This document shows positions 44,401-56,700 of a stretch of DNA of 64,000 bases, one piece after another. A program made the position numbers and the translations under genes. Numbering within the stretch: the stretch's first letter is position 1; each line of letters begins with the position of its first letter. The notes below the pieces were generated by a model, which made no database searches, was not told the DNA's origin, and saw nothing but the letters and a program-made list of their open reading frames with translations. The stretch lies in assembly GCA_949316235.1 (NCBI GenBank), contig OX438743.1:22317771-22381770 (forward strand). The letters are read 5' to 3'. This DNA is from Oegoconia quadripuncta (Eukaryota > Arthropoda > Insecta > Lepidoptera > Autostichidae).

Positions 44401-46015
44401 TACAAGTTTAAAGCCTGTATCTGTCTGTGCATTGTAGAAGTATTATCGAAAGCTGGTGATTAACATCGATCTAAGCCATGTTTGCTGACAATCGGCACAG
44501 CAGTTACTGTTATATTTAACTTTTAGCACATATTTCTTTATCTGGATTGTATAGCCTATATATTTCCATTGCATAGCTATGGCATATTGACTTCTTCTTC
44601 AATTTAAGAGGTGTGCTCTTGTCGGTGGAGTAATGACCACATCTCTATTCTTTCCGCCCTCGATTTAACCTCTTCGTACGACACGACATTCACATTTATA
44701 TAAAAATATGAAAACACTCAATTTACAAAACATGAGGTAATGTGGCTTGATCCTTGGCCTTTTCGATTATGGAAGAACAAAATTTTGTTTATTCATTCGT
44801 ACAAAATGCCAATTATCTATTGTCCATTACGTACGCAATGATTTCCTAACGCAATAAAACAGTTTTGTGGGTTTGCTACTATAAACAGCCAGGAGACGAC
44901 TTAGCTTTGAAAGACTGCATGACATGAGAGCCTACAAGGGGCGCTTATCCTTTATAGAATTCTCAAAGGCTTATACAAAGTTATATTTTGTATACCAGAA
45001 AGCCGATACATCCTACTTAGATCATATATTTTGTAATCAATATAGCTAGAAAAAAATAAAATAAAAATAATGGATTGTTGCCAATTCAGTTACAGATATA
45101 ATTCCGCTTGTAGGGTGTTTATCATTCCTTAATTAGATAAATAATTAAAGAATAGTACATTACGTACCGATAGACGTGCGTTGTGGTGGCTATAACATAC
45201 GAGGCGGAATTTCAGCCGCGTAATAAAGCCGAGTGTGTTTAACCAGTATACGCACGTATATTGTACGACGTGTTTCAAAATACTTGCGAGGAAAAGAACG
45301 GTCTAGGATAAAATATATTTAAGAATATAAATTCAAATAAGTCAGTGTCAATATGATTTATTTTTAATTTTAAACAATTTTCCTGCATGAAGTTTACATA
45401 CAAAGAGAATTTACACTCTTTAATACAACTACGGGTAAACGAAGTTGCCCTTAGTATTACCGATAGGACTACGGGCAATTTGATTTGCCCGTGGTCCGAT
45501 TGATAAAACCAAAACAATTGCCCATGGATCGACCAGTAGAACTCGGCGATCGGACCACGGGCAATAAACGAAAAAATATGCCTACTGGCTGGCGCCGCCG
45601 GGCGGGTCAGTTCGAAATTTGAAAAAAAAAACAAATTCGAAGCATGTTTTATTACTGATCACCATAACACATGGAGATCAGCGATATTTTATTCACCGGG
45701 CTGATGGTGTTATCAATTGGGCTGTATGAGACGTTATAGAATATAACTTCACTAGTTACATTTATAACACACGCGTGTTTTATGAGCTGCTTGATATGTC
45801 TAAACCGGTGAAATTAGATCCTCTTTACGAGCAAATATGTTGAAAAAAATGTAACACCCTGTTTTTATAGCCGGAATCGATTCTATATGTGCTTCTGCCC
45901 AAACTAATATCAAGTCTTAGGTATACAAGAAATAACCTTGTATAGGTACTGTGTTTATTTTAATTCCACGTTCAGTTACATTTTTGTATAAGTTTTTAGC
46001 CAATTGGTTGTTAGG
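44401..46015. other. Long intergenic stretch without a recognised gene
   Basis: Contains an inverted repeat at 45489-45568 (TTGCCCGTGGTCCGAT arms). The minus-strand 119-codon ORF at 45275-45634 crosses it and shows no family motif, so it is not called. Confidence 0.4.
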
Positions 46016-46316
46016 TTTTTTTTTTATGCATAACGGGTTGGTACTTGACCTCAATCACACCTGATGTTAAGTGAAGATGAGGTCGAAGATGGAAGCGTAC
46101 TGACCCGGAAACCCCAACACATTTGGGGGACTGGCTATCTTATCTCTGACAACCGGAACACGACAATGCTATTAACATTGCTGCTTGGCGGCAGATTTAG
46201 ATAAGATGGTGGTACCGAGTAAACCGAGTACTTAAACATGTACTCCGCTGGGGATCGAACCCGCGACCTCCGAATCTTAAACCCAATGTTGTTTACATTG
46301 AGCCACGGAGGCGGTT
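46016..46316 (-). mobile_element. SINE-A, near full length
   Basis: Poly-T to GCCACGGAGGCGGTT; the AGCTAGCCAGGCGG block is deleted. Confidence 0.8.
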
Positions 46317-46930
46317 AAAATAGTTAAAATAGGTTAGAATAGAATAGAAATAAGTAATATTATTAAATAAATTAATTGATTAACTTACGAGTATAGACTG
46401 AATTCGCTTCGGAGGGCACTTTAAATAGTCGGCCCCGCCCTCGAGCATGTAACTTCATCGGTATCGTCAGCGATTACATTGACCAATGAGAAACCGTCAA
46501 ATTGACGAGCGAACGATGAGCCAACCAATCACATGCCAGAACGTAACGATATACGATGAAATTATGTAATAGAACCCCCGGTTGTTTTCGATTGAAGACA
46601 CTTGTTAAACCAAGTCGGTGGCCGATTGAGGAGGCTTAGAAACACTGACTGTCCAGTGGTTACTAGTCTCGCATAAATCCACCAATCCGCACTGGGTCCA
46701 TGTGGTGAATGGCCCATAACCTCTCCCAGTGAGAGGAGGATGTGCCCAACAGTGTGGACGTGTTAAGCTGTTGATGATGATAGACTGAATGATGCTACTA
46801 ATGATACAACCAATAAAATCAGTATCTTAGTTTATGATATGTCTAAAAATAATATAATATTGTGTATAATGAAATGTGTTTCTCTATATCCTTTATTTAT
46901 AAGTAAGTATTAACGTCACAAGTAGTAACG
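46317..46930 (+). mobile_element. Intergenic stretch with RTE-like 3' tail (46620-46795)
   Basis: CCGCACTGGGTCCATGTGG, GAGAGGAGGATGTGCCC and GATGATGAT form the same kind of tail as 17988-18090. 46320-46600 is unassigned. Confidence 0.45.
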
Positions 46931-47220
46931 GGTGCGTCGGTGGCTCGGCGGTTACAATACAATACAAATACACTTTATTGCACAACAGAAAAGAAAATAC
47001 AGTGTGAATTTATCCGACTGCTCTTTAACACGACGACTGCTAATCCAAAATTAGACAACCACTCGGCGCTCTGGCGTTCGCCTCAGAAAAACAACGTTAC
47101 GGATGTGCTGGGAGCCGTCGAGAAGGCTTCCTCACGGCTGTGCGCCCGAGCCCCCGCGCGTTCCTACATAGAATTTAAGTAGATTCCACTTGGCCCACAG
47201 CCGATCACATGGTAATAATA
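46931..47220. other. Unassigned stretch with retroelement tail
   Basis: 46952-47005 is the reverse TACACTTTATTGCACAA tail. 47060-47200 is GC-richer and unrecognised. Confidence 0.35.
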
Positions 47221-47539
47221 TTTTTTAAACCCTAAATAAAAATATTCTCATTGTTTAAAAGATTATTTGGTCCCTACTTTAGTTATAAAAAATGTTGAAA
47301 AATATGACGTTAGAGATATGTTTATTTCTCATAAAAACAAAAATTCTCTTACATAAGAAATTTTAAACTGTGAAGGAAAACATCGTGAGGAAACCTGCAT
47401 GCCTGAGAAATAAAAATTCAAAGGCATGTGAAGACCCCAACTGCTGTGGGAAAACGACGCGGATGTATATACAATCTTTGTTTTAAAGAAACAGAAGTTA
47501 AGTTAATTTTATAAACCTTTCCATAACAGTATATTTATA

Positions 47540-47995
47540 AAAATTGAATTATGTCAAAAAAAATATTGCACCATTTAGGAATAATAGTTATAAACATGAT
47601 GTCAATTCAACAAACTAAAGATAAACTTGTAGGTCACATAAGCAGACTCCGCAAAATCAGTAATTCATTAACTGGGCTAATACGTTTTTTCAAAAAGGTT
47701 CCCATTTACAAAATCTGCCTTTAAATAAAGATTCTATAAAACAGAAACTTATTAAGAAAGCATATTATAAATCATCAGACTATTTGGATGATAATCAACC
47801 ATGGAACCAATAATGAAATAATATTGTGCCTTTTTGCAATATAAATATCTGTTATAAAACAGAGCAGCCCCTCGAGTTTCTTGCTTGTTCATTTCAGGGG
47901 AAAATTGCCTTTTAAAGCTGGATAAATGTAAATGTTGACTATTTTAAGTGTACCCTGTGTACCTACAAAATAAAGCATTTTTGACTTTGAATAAT
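47540..47995 (+). pseudogene. LINE 3' end (DYLDD family)
   Basis: Broken frame with GDQ-less C-terminal pieces matching 22785-23040, then the 3' UTR with CTCGAGTTTCTTGCTTGTTC and a TTGACTTTGA tail. Confidence 0.65.
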
Positions 47996-47999
47996 CGGT

Positions 48000-48640
48000 C
48001 GTACTACAAAGTCTGAGCAACCACGTTGTTAGATAGTTATACGTATGGTTTGTTGCCTCAGAACATAGCGTGAGGAGTTTTCAGGGCAACAACTTATTAT
48101 TATTCTTTCATTATATATTTATAAGGTTGTTACGAGTGCAACTACCCGGAACCCAGTGTTAACAGTGTATCAATACATTGACTTTCGCAACTAAATTCGG
48201 AAATCATTTGTGTAAGTGTAGACAAGACAGTTACGGTGACCGTGGGATATTTTCGGGTCGTCGGAGCGCCTTTTGTTCTCCGATCGTGGTAGAGAAAGGA
48301 CATTAATTTACGTTTTTCATATAATTTCTGTAATACTGAAATAAATATATATTTCATGTAAGAGATTAATTTTTAAAAATCCTATCCGACGCCTGCATCT
48401 CGTAATGAAGTACTTATGTGTGTATTATTTTTGTTATGTATGTAGAATCCATCTATATGTATATGTATATAGCTATTTATATATAAAATATATTATGTAT
48501 CACTGTATGGTTTTAATTTGTTTATTAAATAAGTAATTAATTATGTAGCTATTTCATATCTGTATCCGTATTTTGCACAACCTGCCTGGTTTATAAAGTT
48601 ATACTCCTACACACAAAGGTTGCCTGGAAGAGATCGCTCT
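48000..48640. other. Intergenic stretch without recognised features
   Basis: No ORF or repeat family recognised. Confidence 0.35.
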
Positions 48641-48649
48641 TAGTGATAA

Positions 48650-48727
48650 GGCCGCCTAATGATACTCTTTACAGTATTGTATATTCTCCTTTTGTGCAAT
48701 AAAGTGTATTTGTATTGTATTGTATTA
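48650..48727 (+). mobile_element. Retroelement 3' tail
   Basis: TTTTGTGCAATAAAGTGTATTTG and GTATTGTATTGTA; the same tail as 28900 and, reversed, 46957. Confidence 0.5.
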
Positions 48728-48737
48728 ATCTGTGCGT

Positions 48738-48830
48738 TAATTCTTTGTTTGTTGACTGTATTGTTTGTTGACTGTATTGTTTGTTGACTGTATCGTTTAT
48801 TGACTGTATTGTTTGCTGACTGTATTCGTG
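48738..48830. repeat. 17-bp minisatellite, about five units
   Basis: TTGTTTGTTGACTGTAT repeats with small changes. Confidence 0.8.
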
Positions 48831-49056
48831 AAGGGCATCGCGTACATAAGTACACGTATGTTATATACTTACATGTTGCATTGCACTTAGCGCAGTATGT
48901 TTTGTCATTGTGTTACCAGCCGCTGATAGATAGTTTCCCAAATGACAAAATAAAGACCGATGGAGTTCAATTAGCCGAGTCAATCGCAATAATATTATCT
49001 CGAAATATGTTTATCAAATATTCCAACTGCCACTAAAGTTGCGACTTGCGATATTT

Positions 49057-49437
49057 AGGCCCGTATTAATAAACAATTCTCAAGATTGAGAACAGTCTTG
49101 TGACCGGTCTCAAGTAAACGTGTTGATTAATAAACCTAACTTGAACTGTACTCTATGTTCGGTAAAGATTTGTATTAGGATACGATGGGATTGACATCGT
49201 CACTCTGTGTACAAAAATCCCTAAATCAAATAAAGATACTAAAAAAAAAAAACCTAACTTGAGACCTAACACGCATGTGTGTGAGGCGAATACTTGAGAA
49301 GTGATCTCAGCTGAGTAAAAATCAAGATTGGTTTATAAATTAGCACGGATCTTGAGATAGCGTCAACTTCTTAAGACGCATCTCGGGTGATACAGCCTCA
49401 AGACTTGTATTGAGATTGGTTTATTAATACGGGCCTT
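49057..49437. mobile_element. MITE-H with an internal retro-insertion
   Basis: Ends AGGCCCGTATTAATAAAC and GTTTATTAATACGGGCCT are inverted repeats. Bases 49145-49250 are an insertion absent from the copy at 59293. Confidence 0.8.
49145..49262 (+). mobile_element. Short poly-A retrocopy with 12-bp target duplication
   Basis: About 105 bases ending AAATAAAGATACTA and poly-A, flanked by AACCTAACTTGA at 49133-49144 and 49251-49262. This is the signature of LINE-mediated insertion of a processed RNA. The source transcript is not recognised. Confidence 0.75.
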
Positions 49438-49448
49438 AGTCGACTATC

Positions 49449-49610
49449 GGTGTCACCTACTAAACTAAACTAAACTAAACTAAACTAAACTAAAACCAGT
49501 TTTAAAGTAGTACTGTCTCTTTCTCTCTGGAACAGTACGATGCGACGGCACCACTCCAAAACTGGTTTTAGTTTAGTTTAGTTTAGTTGGTGTACAACCG
49601 AATCGACACC
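49449..49610. mobile_element. MITE-G hairpin
   Basis: Near-palindromic: (CTAAA)n and AAAACCAGTTTT at left, AAAACTGGTTTT and TTGGTGTACAACCGAATCG at right; left end slightly damaged. Confidence 0.8.
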
Positions 49611-49729
49611 AATGTCGCTCCTTCATGCTAACTGTTATTATCCTTTATCGTTAAGCTTCAAATAGTTATTTCAATATATTGTAAATCTAGAAAGCCTCCG
49701 ACAACATTAATTCAACAAATGATTATATT

Positions 49730-50152
49730 GGGTCTTTACCTATGAAATTGAAGTTTTTTTTCTTCGTCAATCATATGTACCAATTCCTGCGATTTTCAAA
49801 GCTATATTCAACTTTGTTTTTTATTTGGAAAATGGAATATTATTTCAAGGTTTCACATGAAATATTTTTTAATTTCTGGGCTAAAACACATAATAAAAAA
49901 AATTTGAACAGAGCTCTTTTCATATGCTTCCCATAATCATTTCTTAGATTCGCTGAAACTTTTATAAAGCGGTTATTTTTTTAAATTAACGCTGCCTATA
50001 ACTAAACTTAATGTTATCCGATAATACACACAAAGTTTACCTAAATTTGGATTTACCGTTCCCAAAAAATAAATCAAAAATGTTTGTACGGAGAAAACAG
50101 TCTTAATGAAATTTTTCATACAAAACGCCAATTTCATAGGTATAACAGGACC
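49730..50152. mobile_element. MITE-F
   Basis: Same orientation as 43430. The right end has a 4-base insertion (GGTATAACAGGACC). Confidence 0.8.
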
Positions 50153-50395
50153 TAATATTATCGTCCGTAGCATGACGTCGTTTGTCGTGCCCGTGTGTAG
50201 ACTGTAGTGAGACTGGGATAGTTGTACTATATATTTCGTCATGTCATGATGAGTTCAAGTAGTTTTGCAAGGGTATCCGTCATCTATCCATCCAAAGCTA
50301 ACTGTACCACAATACTTAATAATAAGTACTAACATTATATGGCGCACTGCAATCAAAGTATGAAAGTCCCAATATCTCACGGATCGTGAATAGAA

Positions 50396-50569
50396 TTATA
50401 AAGCATTACGCACAAACACATTTACTTATCATTAACAGTAAACAACTTCCGATAGTCTCAGACTTCCATCGGCTTCTGCAAAGCTGGTTGTATCCACTAA
50501 TGCTTTAGTAAAAAAACAAAGAGATACTTAGAAAGAATTGGTGAAATACAACAGCATCAAGATTGCAAG
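50396..50569 (+). promoter_or_regulatory. Possible core promoter and 5' UTR of gene 3
   Basis: TATAAAG at 50397-50403 lies about 170 bp upstream of the ATG in repeat-free sequence. Weak evidence. Confidence 0.2.
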
Positions 50570-50745
50570 ATGCAAGAGAATAAGGAAGATATGGAAAAGC
50601 CCATAGATCTGGATTACGTGCTGGTGAATGAGCTGGGGCAGTTTGGAAGGTTCCAGCTGAATAACATGCTGCTGGTGGCCATTCCTACCATCATGTCCGC
50701 TTTTATGAACGAGTTCATATTCTCTGCGGCAGCAATCCCCCACAG
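50570..50745 (+). CDS. Gene 3 exon 1 (N-terminus, TM1)
   Basis: Only 58 codons plus two bases. ATG at 50570 opens a frame with DLDYVLVNELGQFGRFQL, matching the paralogs, then TM1. The donor is GTAAAT, phase 2. A LINE 3' end begins about 40 bp downstream. Confidence 0.82.
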
Positions 50746-53700
50746 GTAAATATTACTCTTTGACAACCTGTTTGGTATCTCTATGAAGTTGGTGGCTTAC
50801 CTTGAATGTGAATGTGGATATACAGAGCAAACTGATCATCATATTTTGTGGGATTGCCCGCACTGGTCTAATCAAAGGACGGTCATGCTGGATAAAGTGT
50901 CATCGTATAACCATTCGGTCTTCTACACCGATTTAGTGGCGACCCGACATAATTTTCAAGCCTTTAGGAAATTTTGCCACGATTACTATTGGCATTATTA
51001 TTCGCGGTAGCCTTTGCTTCCTAAACATTAACACTCACTGCGTTGTGGCGCTGTCCGTGATGTATCAAAACAGGGGGTCAAGCATAACTTGATCCCCTTC
51101 CCCATAGGTTAAGCCTTAGTACTGATTTTGAATTCATTTAGCTACACTCCCATTTGCCGAGGGGACGGGAAACTTCTTTCCTACTTCACACCTTTAACTC
51201 TTCTTTAATTAGTCTGGGGTCCAAGGTAGCAATAGAGTCACGTAGGGCACCGGCTACCTTCAGTAGGCGCCATGCAGAGTACCACTGTTGATCCTGGCTT
51301 ACAGGAGTTGCAGTGGGAAGAGTGTGGAGGCGGGTAAAATCCTGTTTGGTGTAGAAGTTACAGACCCAAACGGCTATGTTTATAGGTCGCTAGTTAAATA
51401 AAGAAGAAAGCTATTTATTTTGATCACATTAATAGTAAAAGTCAGTACAGATGATGGTACCTAAACATAGGAACATTGGTTATCAAAAAAGGTTACCACT
51501 CAGCATAAGCCACAGTAGCGGTCGCTCTTGCAGCGCTGATCTTCCGTGGCACCTGCAGTGTGTGAAACCGCAGCTAAGCAATACCGCAAAAATATATATA
51601 TAAAAATAATAATACTTAGTTAATAAGCTTAAAACTATAAGACCATAATAAAATTAAATTATTGTACACAGTTTCATGTATCGGAACGACTGTTTAAAGC
51701 GGAGTTCTTTGTTTTAATAAATATGTCTTTAAGTTGATTTTAAAGGAATATATTGATTTCTATTTGTATGATGAATACGGATGTGTATATGGGGGTCTTT
51801 ACTCGCAATAATTTATTTGCTGAAAGTACGGTGAATACAGTTTGTAAAAGAAAAATGGAAAATCTGACATTATTTGATAATTTCTTATTTAGTTACAGTA
51901 ACAAGAAATTTGCTAAAAAATCTTAATTTGTATTATGTAGACCTGTAAACATTTAGCTGTTTCAGACTGTACTTTCCGAATTATATCTTGCACATAGTAT
52001 GGGGTCTTTACCTATAAAATTGGAGTTTTTTTCTTCGTTAATCATATGTACCAATTCCTGCGATTTTCAAAGCTATATCCAAATTTGTTTTTTATTTGGA
52101 AAATAATAATATAATACAATAATAAATAAATAAATAAATATTTCGAACACTTACACCAATCATCTAATACCAAACTAAGCAAAGCTTGTGCTATGTATAC
52201 TAGATAACGGATAAACATACATAAATATTTAAATAAACATCCGAGACTCGGGAATAAATGTTCGTAATCTTCACACAAACATTTACCCCTCGCGGGATTC
52301 GAACCCGCAACCGTTGGTTTCGCTGATAGGGTCACTATCCACTACACCAATCGGTCGTCCTGGAAATGGAAAAAATGGAATATTATTTCAAGGTTTCACA
52401 TGAAATATTTTTTAATTTGATTGCTGCTGCTTCCCATAATCATTTCTTAGATTCGCTGAAACTTTTATAAAGCGGTTACTTTTAAAAATTAACGGTGCCT
52501 ATACTTAACTTAATGTTATCCGATAATACACACAAAGTTTAGCTAAATTTGGATTTGTTGTTCCCAAAAAAAAAATCAAAAATGTTTGTATGGAGAAAAC
52601 AGTCTTAATGAAATTCTTCATACAAAACGCCAATTTCATAGGTAAGGACCTAATAAATTTAGCTTGTATGTTTAGATTATGGCAAGCAGCCGCAATCAAA
52701 TTAAAAAACATTTCATGTGAAACCTTGAAATAATATTCCATTTTCCAAATAAACACAAATTTGGATATAGCTTTGAAAATCGCAGGAATTGGTACATAAT
52801 ATGATTAACGAAGAAAAAAAACTCCAATTTCATAGGTAAAAAGCCAATATTACTGATTGATTTTTATGAAATGTTCCGCTCGCTTCAAGTCGCGGGCTGC
52901 AGCTAGTATGGAAATAAATCAGGCTGGTGCATATATATTTGTTTATTTGAATCACTAATTATAATTCGATAGTTAATCCGATATGATGTTCAATTGTTGC
53001 TAGTTGCTCGTATCCTCCAACTAATTTGCGCCATCAATCTGGTGTTATCTCAGGAGGTGTCTCCTCTAATCCTTATTAGATGTATTATTCGTTTAATCAA
53101 CTCATTTGTTTTGTATTCACATGCAAAAACAAGCTGATAGGAAATATATCGATATAATCTCGTATTGCAAGTGGTGATGTGCAGGCACCTTCAAACGATA
53201 TACCTAGTACAAATACAAAAGTTTTTATTTTCTCTCACAAAAATGTAGGTACAATACTTAGGTGCTTAAAATTATGACGTAGGTATATAAAATAGTTTTT
53301 GTGAGAGACTGGTGTCCGTACTAGGAAACCTGTGTGAGGGATCACCAGCCTCTCACCCTCTGGAATGAATCTCTATTGTGAGACAGTATGGTCAGTATGT
53401 GTCCAAAAACTTTAATTGTGTGTGTGAGAGGGGGGTGCGGGGGTGCGGGGGGGGGGGGGGGGGGGATTAATAAAGCCATCAATATGGTGATTTAAAAGGG
53501 AGCTCTTTGTTGTTTTCCGTTTAACTTACAGCTTTTAGCCTTGCCTTCTAACAAGATTTACGTTTAGGTGAGGTTCTCCATATAAAATATTTTTCAAGAT
53601 TTATATGTACATATATACCCATTACCCTTGCCAAATGCCAAACAGCTTTCTAGGCGTCCGATCTAAGCCTCGGACAGATATAAACGGACATGGTGACAAT

Positions 53701-56700
53701 ATGGGTTATTATTTAATCCTGACTTAATCCTGAAAGAGCAATTTTGATAAATACATACATAAAGTCACGACCTTTATCTCAATTGGAGTGGTCAGAGATA
53801 TCCCAAATATTAAAACAACAATACATGGTTCAACTGCTTAATGTACACGTGACAGGAGGTGAGCCCCTCGCCTTTAAAACGTGCAAATTTAAAAGATATT
53901 TATTCATCCACTTAAAAAACTACTACATGATCATTAATTATAGTTAAATTTTCTAACGTTGTGGACAAATAGGTTGGAGCCTCAACAAAATAGCTGTTTT
54001 TCAGTCTCCACCTCGTGCATTCACTGATAACAGAACGCATAACACGTCAGAAGTTATTGCACACTACAATACTATTGGCTACAAGCTACATGCAAGCAAG
54101 CATTATATGACGAAAACTTAGGAGAGAAACGAATTTAGAAATAATAATAATTGGCGAAAGACACCTACAATTCCGGTATAATTAGAAACTCAATCTCACT
54201 AACAAAACCTCAAAAAATACCCATAGTCGCCTTTTATGTTACCCACGGGAAGAAGATGGGTTAGTTCTAATCTATTTATTTATGTATCGAAACTATACGG
54301 CACTATCACGATTTTTTTTATACACAACGGGTTAGCATTTGACCTCAATCACACCTGATGCTAAGTAAAGATGAGGCCGAAGGCGGAAGCGTACTGACCC
54401 GGAAACCCAAATATTTGGGGAACTGTCTATCTTATTTCTTATAACCGGAACACAACAACATTACTGTTTGGCGGCAGATTTAGATAAGATGGTGGTAGCT
54501 AGCCACCACCAACCAACGGCAATAGGTATAAGAGTTATTCCATAATTTTAATGACGATTCTGTATTGCTATTTTATTTTATCTTTTATTTTATTTACTTC
54601 TGGGAAACAAACAGCTAATACTATTACAATATGTTTGTAACAAAAATACAACACATAAGCCAAAACAGTTTCCACTAATTAGTGATGATATATATCATGG
54701 CGCTTGCACACAACAGGTTGCTTTGTATAACAAAATTATTTATGAGAAAGTTACAAATAGTTACATGGTTATATTATGTCTACATATAAAGATCTGATTA
54801 TAACAATTAATAAGAGTCCCTTTCTTTTTAGATAAACCAAATTTTGAATAGGAATACAACTCAGTGCCTGCGAGTCAGGCAACTCTTCACAATATTTCTT
54901 TTGAAAGAACCAATATTTTCAAAGAATATGTCAACATTATTGAAATATTTATTAAAATACTATATACTCCATATTACCACTCCAAGAACCAGGTCTTATG
55001 TTACGTGATTTCCTTCTCGTTTGTATCAATCACCATATCTCTGCTCTAATACACTATGTGCATAGCTGGGGGGCCTGGTGACCTGTAATTCTGGTTCTTC
55101 CTTTTCAGGCACCAGTCTTCCCATAAATGAGATCTATGTATTACCTAGTCCTAAAATCACTTTGTAAAGCGTCATTTGTGGTGAGAAAATAAACAATATT
55201 TTATTTTATTTTATTATTATATTTGTCACAAGCTGAGACTGCTCTACTTACATACATACAAGTAGGCAGAGATCACAGATTATTGTACTCCAAAAACAAC
55301 GAAGTTATTTAGTAAGGCCTTTTATCCACCGGACGTTTTTTTTCTTGCATAGGATGTTGTTCTGGCCACCTACTCCGATGGCGTTAAATCCCTGACACAA
55401 ATCCTCCAATTCGCACGGACCATTTATCTCCTAGTACGACAGTATGAACCTATTTCACTGCGAGTTTTTAAGAGGGAATGTAAGAAATGACACTTACATA
55501 AACAGAAGTCTGAGTGCATCTGGTCCTTCAAAAAATAAAAATAAATAAATAATAAATAAATAAATATTTCGGACACTTACACCAATCATCTAGTCCCAAA
55601 CTAAGCAAAGCTTGTGCTATGGATACTAGATAACGGATAAACATACATAAATATTTATATAAACATCCAAGACTCGGGAATAAATGTTCGTATTCATCAT
55701 ACAAACATTTACCCCTCGCGGGATTCGAACCCGCAACCGTTGGTTTCGCTGATAGGGTGACTATCCACTACACCAATCGGTCGTCAAAATGTACTAGTTA
55801 TATAATTAATTAGTTGGTGCAGGATTTGTCAGTGTATGTGCATATGTTATGCTTATGTATGCCTAAATAGGTACTTACTTGTCAAACACATAGAATTTTA
55901 TAATGATCATTTCTCACTTTTATCACTTTCGCCTTATTTTATTATTTTAATTTTCAATAGAGGATAGCATTGGTATCTTAGCAGGGTATATTGTTCACTT
56001 TGTCCATTCCTCTCTGGCTTGAAAATTGAAACTATTTGTACTTTATTATGCTAATAATATATTTTTTATTTTTTTTAGAAATAGTGGGCGATTTTCTGAT
56101 CGCTTAGTAAGGTGGTTCAACAGATGGGGCCGCTTATTTCTTACATTTAAATTTAATTTCTATGTTGTCCAGATCCACGCCTAAGCTTAATACAAAAATA
56201 TATTAAAAAAAATCGTTAGCCATTGGAAAGTCGCCCGTACTTTCTTTGGTGGCAGCAACTACTCTGCAGGGGGGGACTGAAAATCAGCAACACTGCTGAG
56301 TCCCTACCCATTCATCACAATACTGTGGTTCTCGATTCTATGTATGCTTGTGTTTTTTTTTTTCTTTTTTGTGATGAATAAATACCTTTTATTTATTTAT
56401 TATCTATTTTGTGATATGACTGAAATTTGGAATTCCATTTTCAGATGTCAGATTTCAGAGTGCGGGGAAAACAGCAGACGCATGCCTTTCCAGCCAGATT
56501 GGATTTTTGGGGCCATTCCTGAAACAAGTTCTGGTCTGGCCAGCTGTGAGCGCTTCACCCCGCTTGGTTATAATGGAACCTTAGACTCCTGTCCAGCGCA
56601 TCTCTTCAACCAGTCCAGTACCGTGGGGTGCGATGGCTTCGTATACGAGAGGCATAACACGGTTGTCTATGAAGTGAGTTGGTAGCTAAATTTCAATGTT

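Noticed and set aside
45275..45634. 119-codon minus-strand ORF
   Set aside because: Crosses an inverted repeat, has no recognised motif and a skewed composition; likely chance.
50783..51010. 75-codon ORF as an extra exon of gene 3
   Set aside because: Its CCHC-like motif belongs to a LINE C-terminus followed by a LINE 3' UTR, and it has no counterpart in the paralogs.
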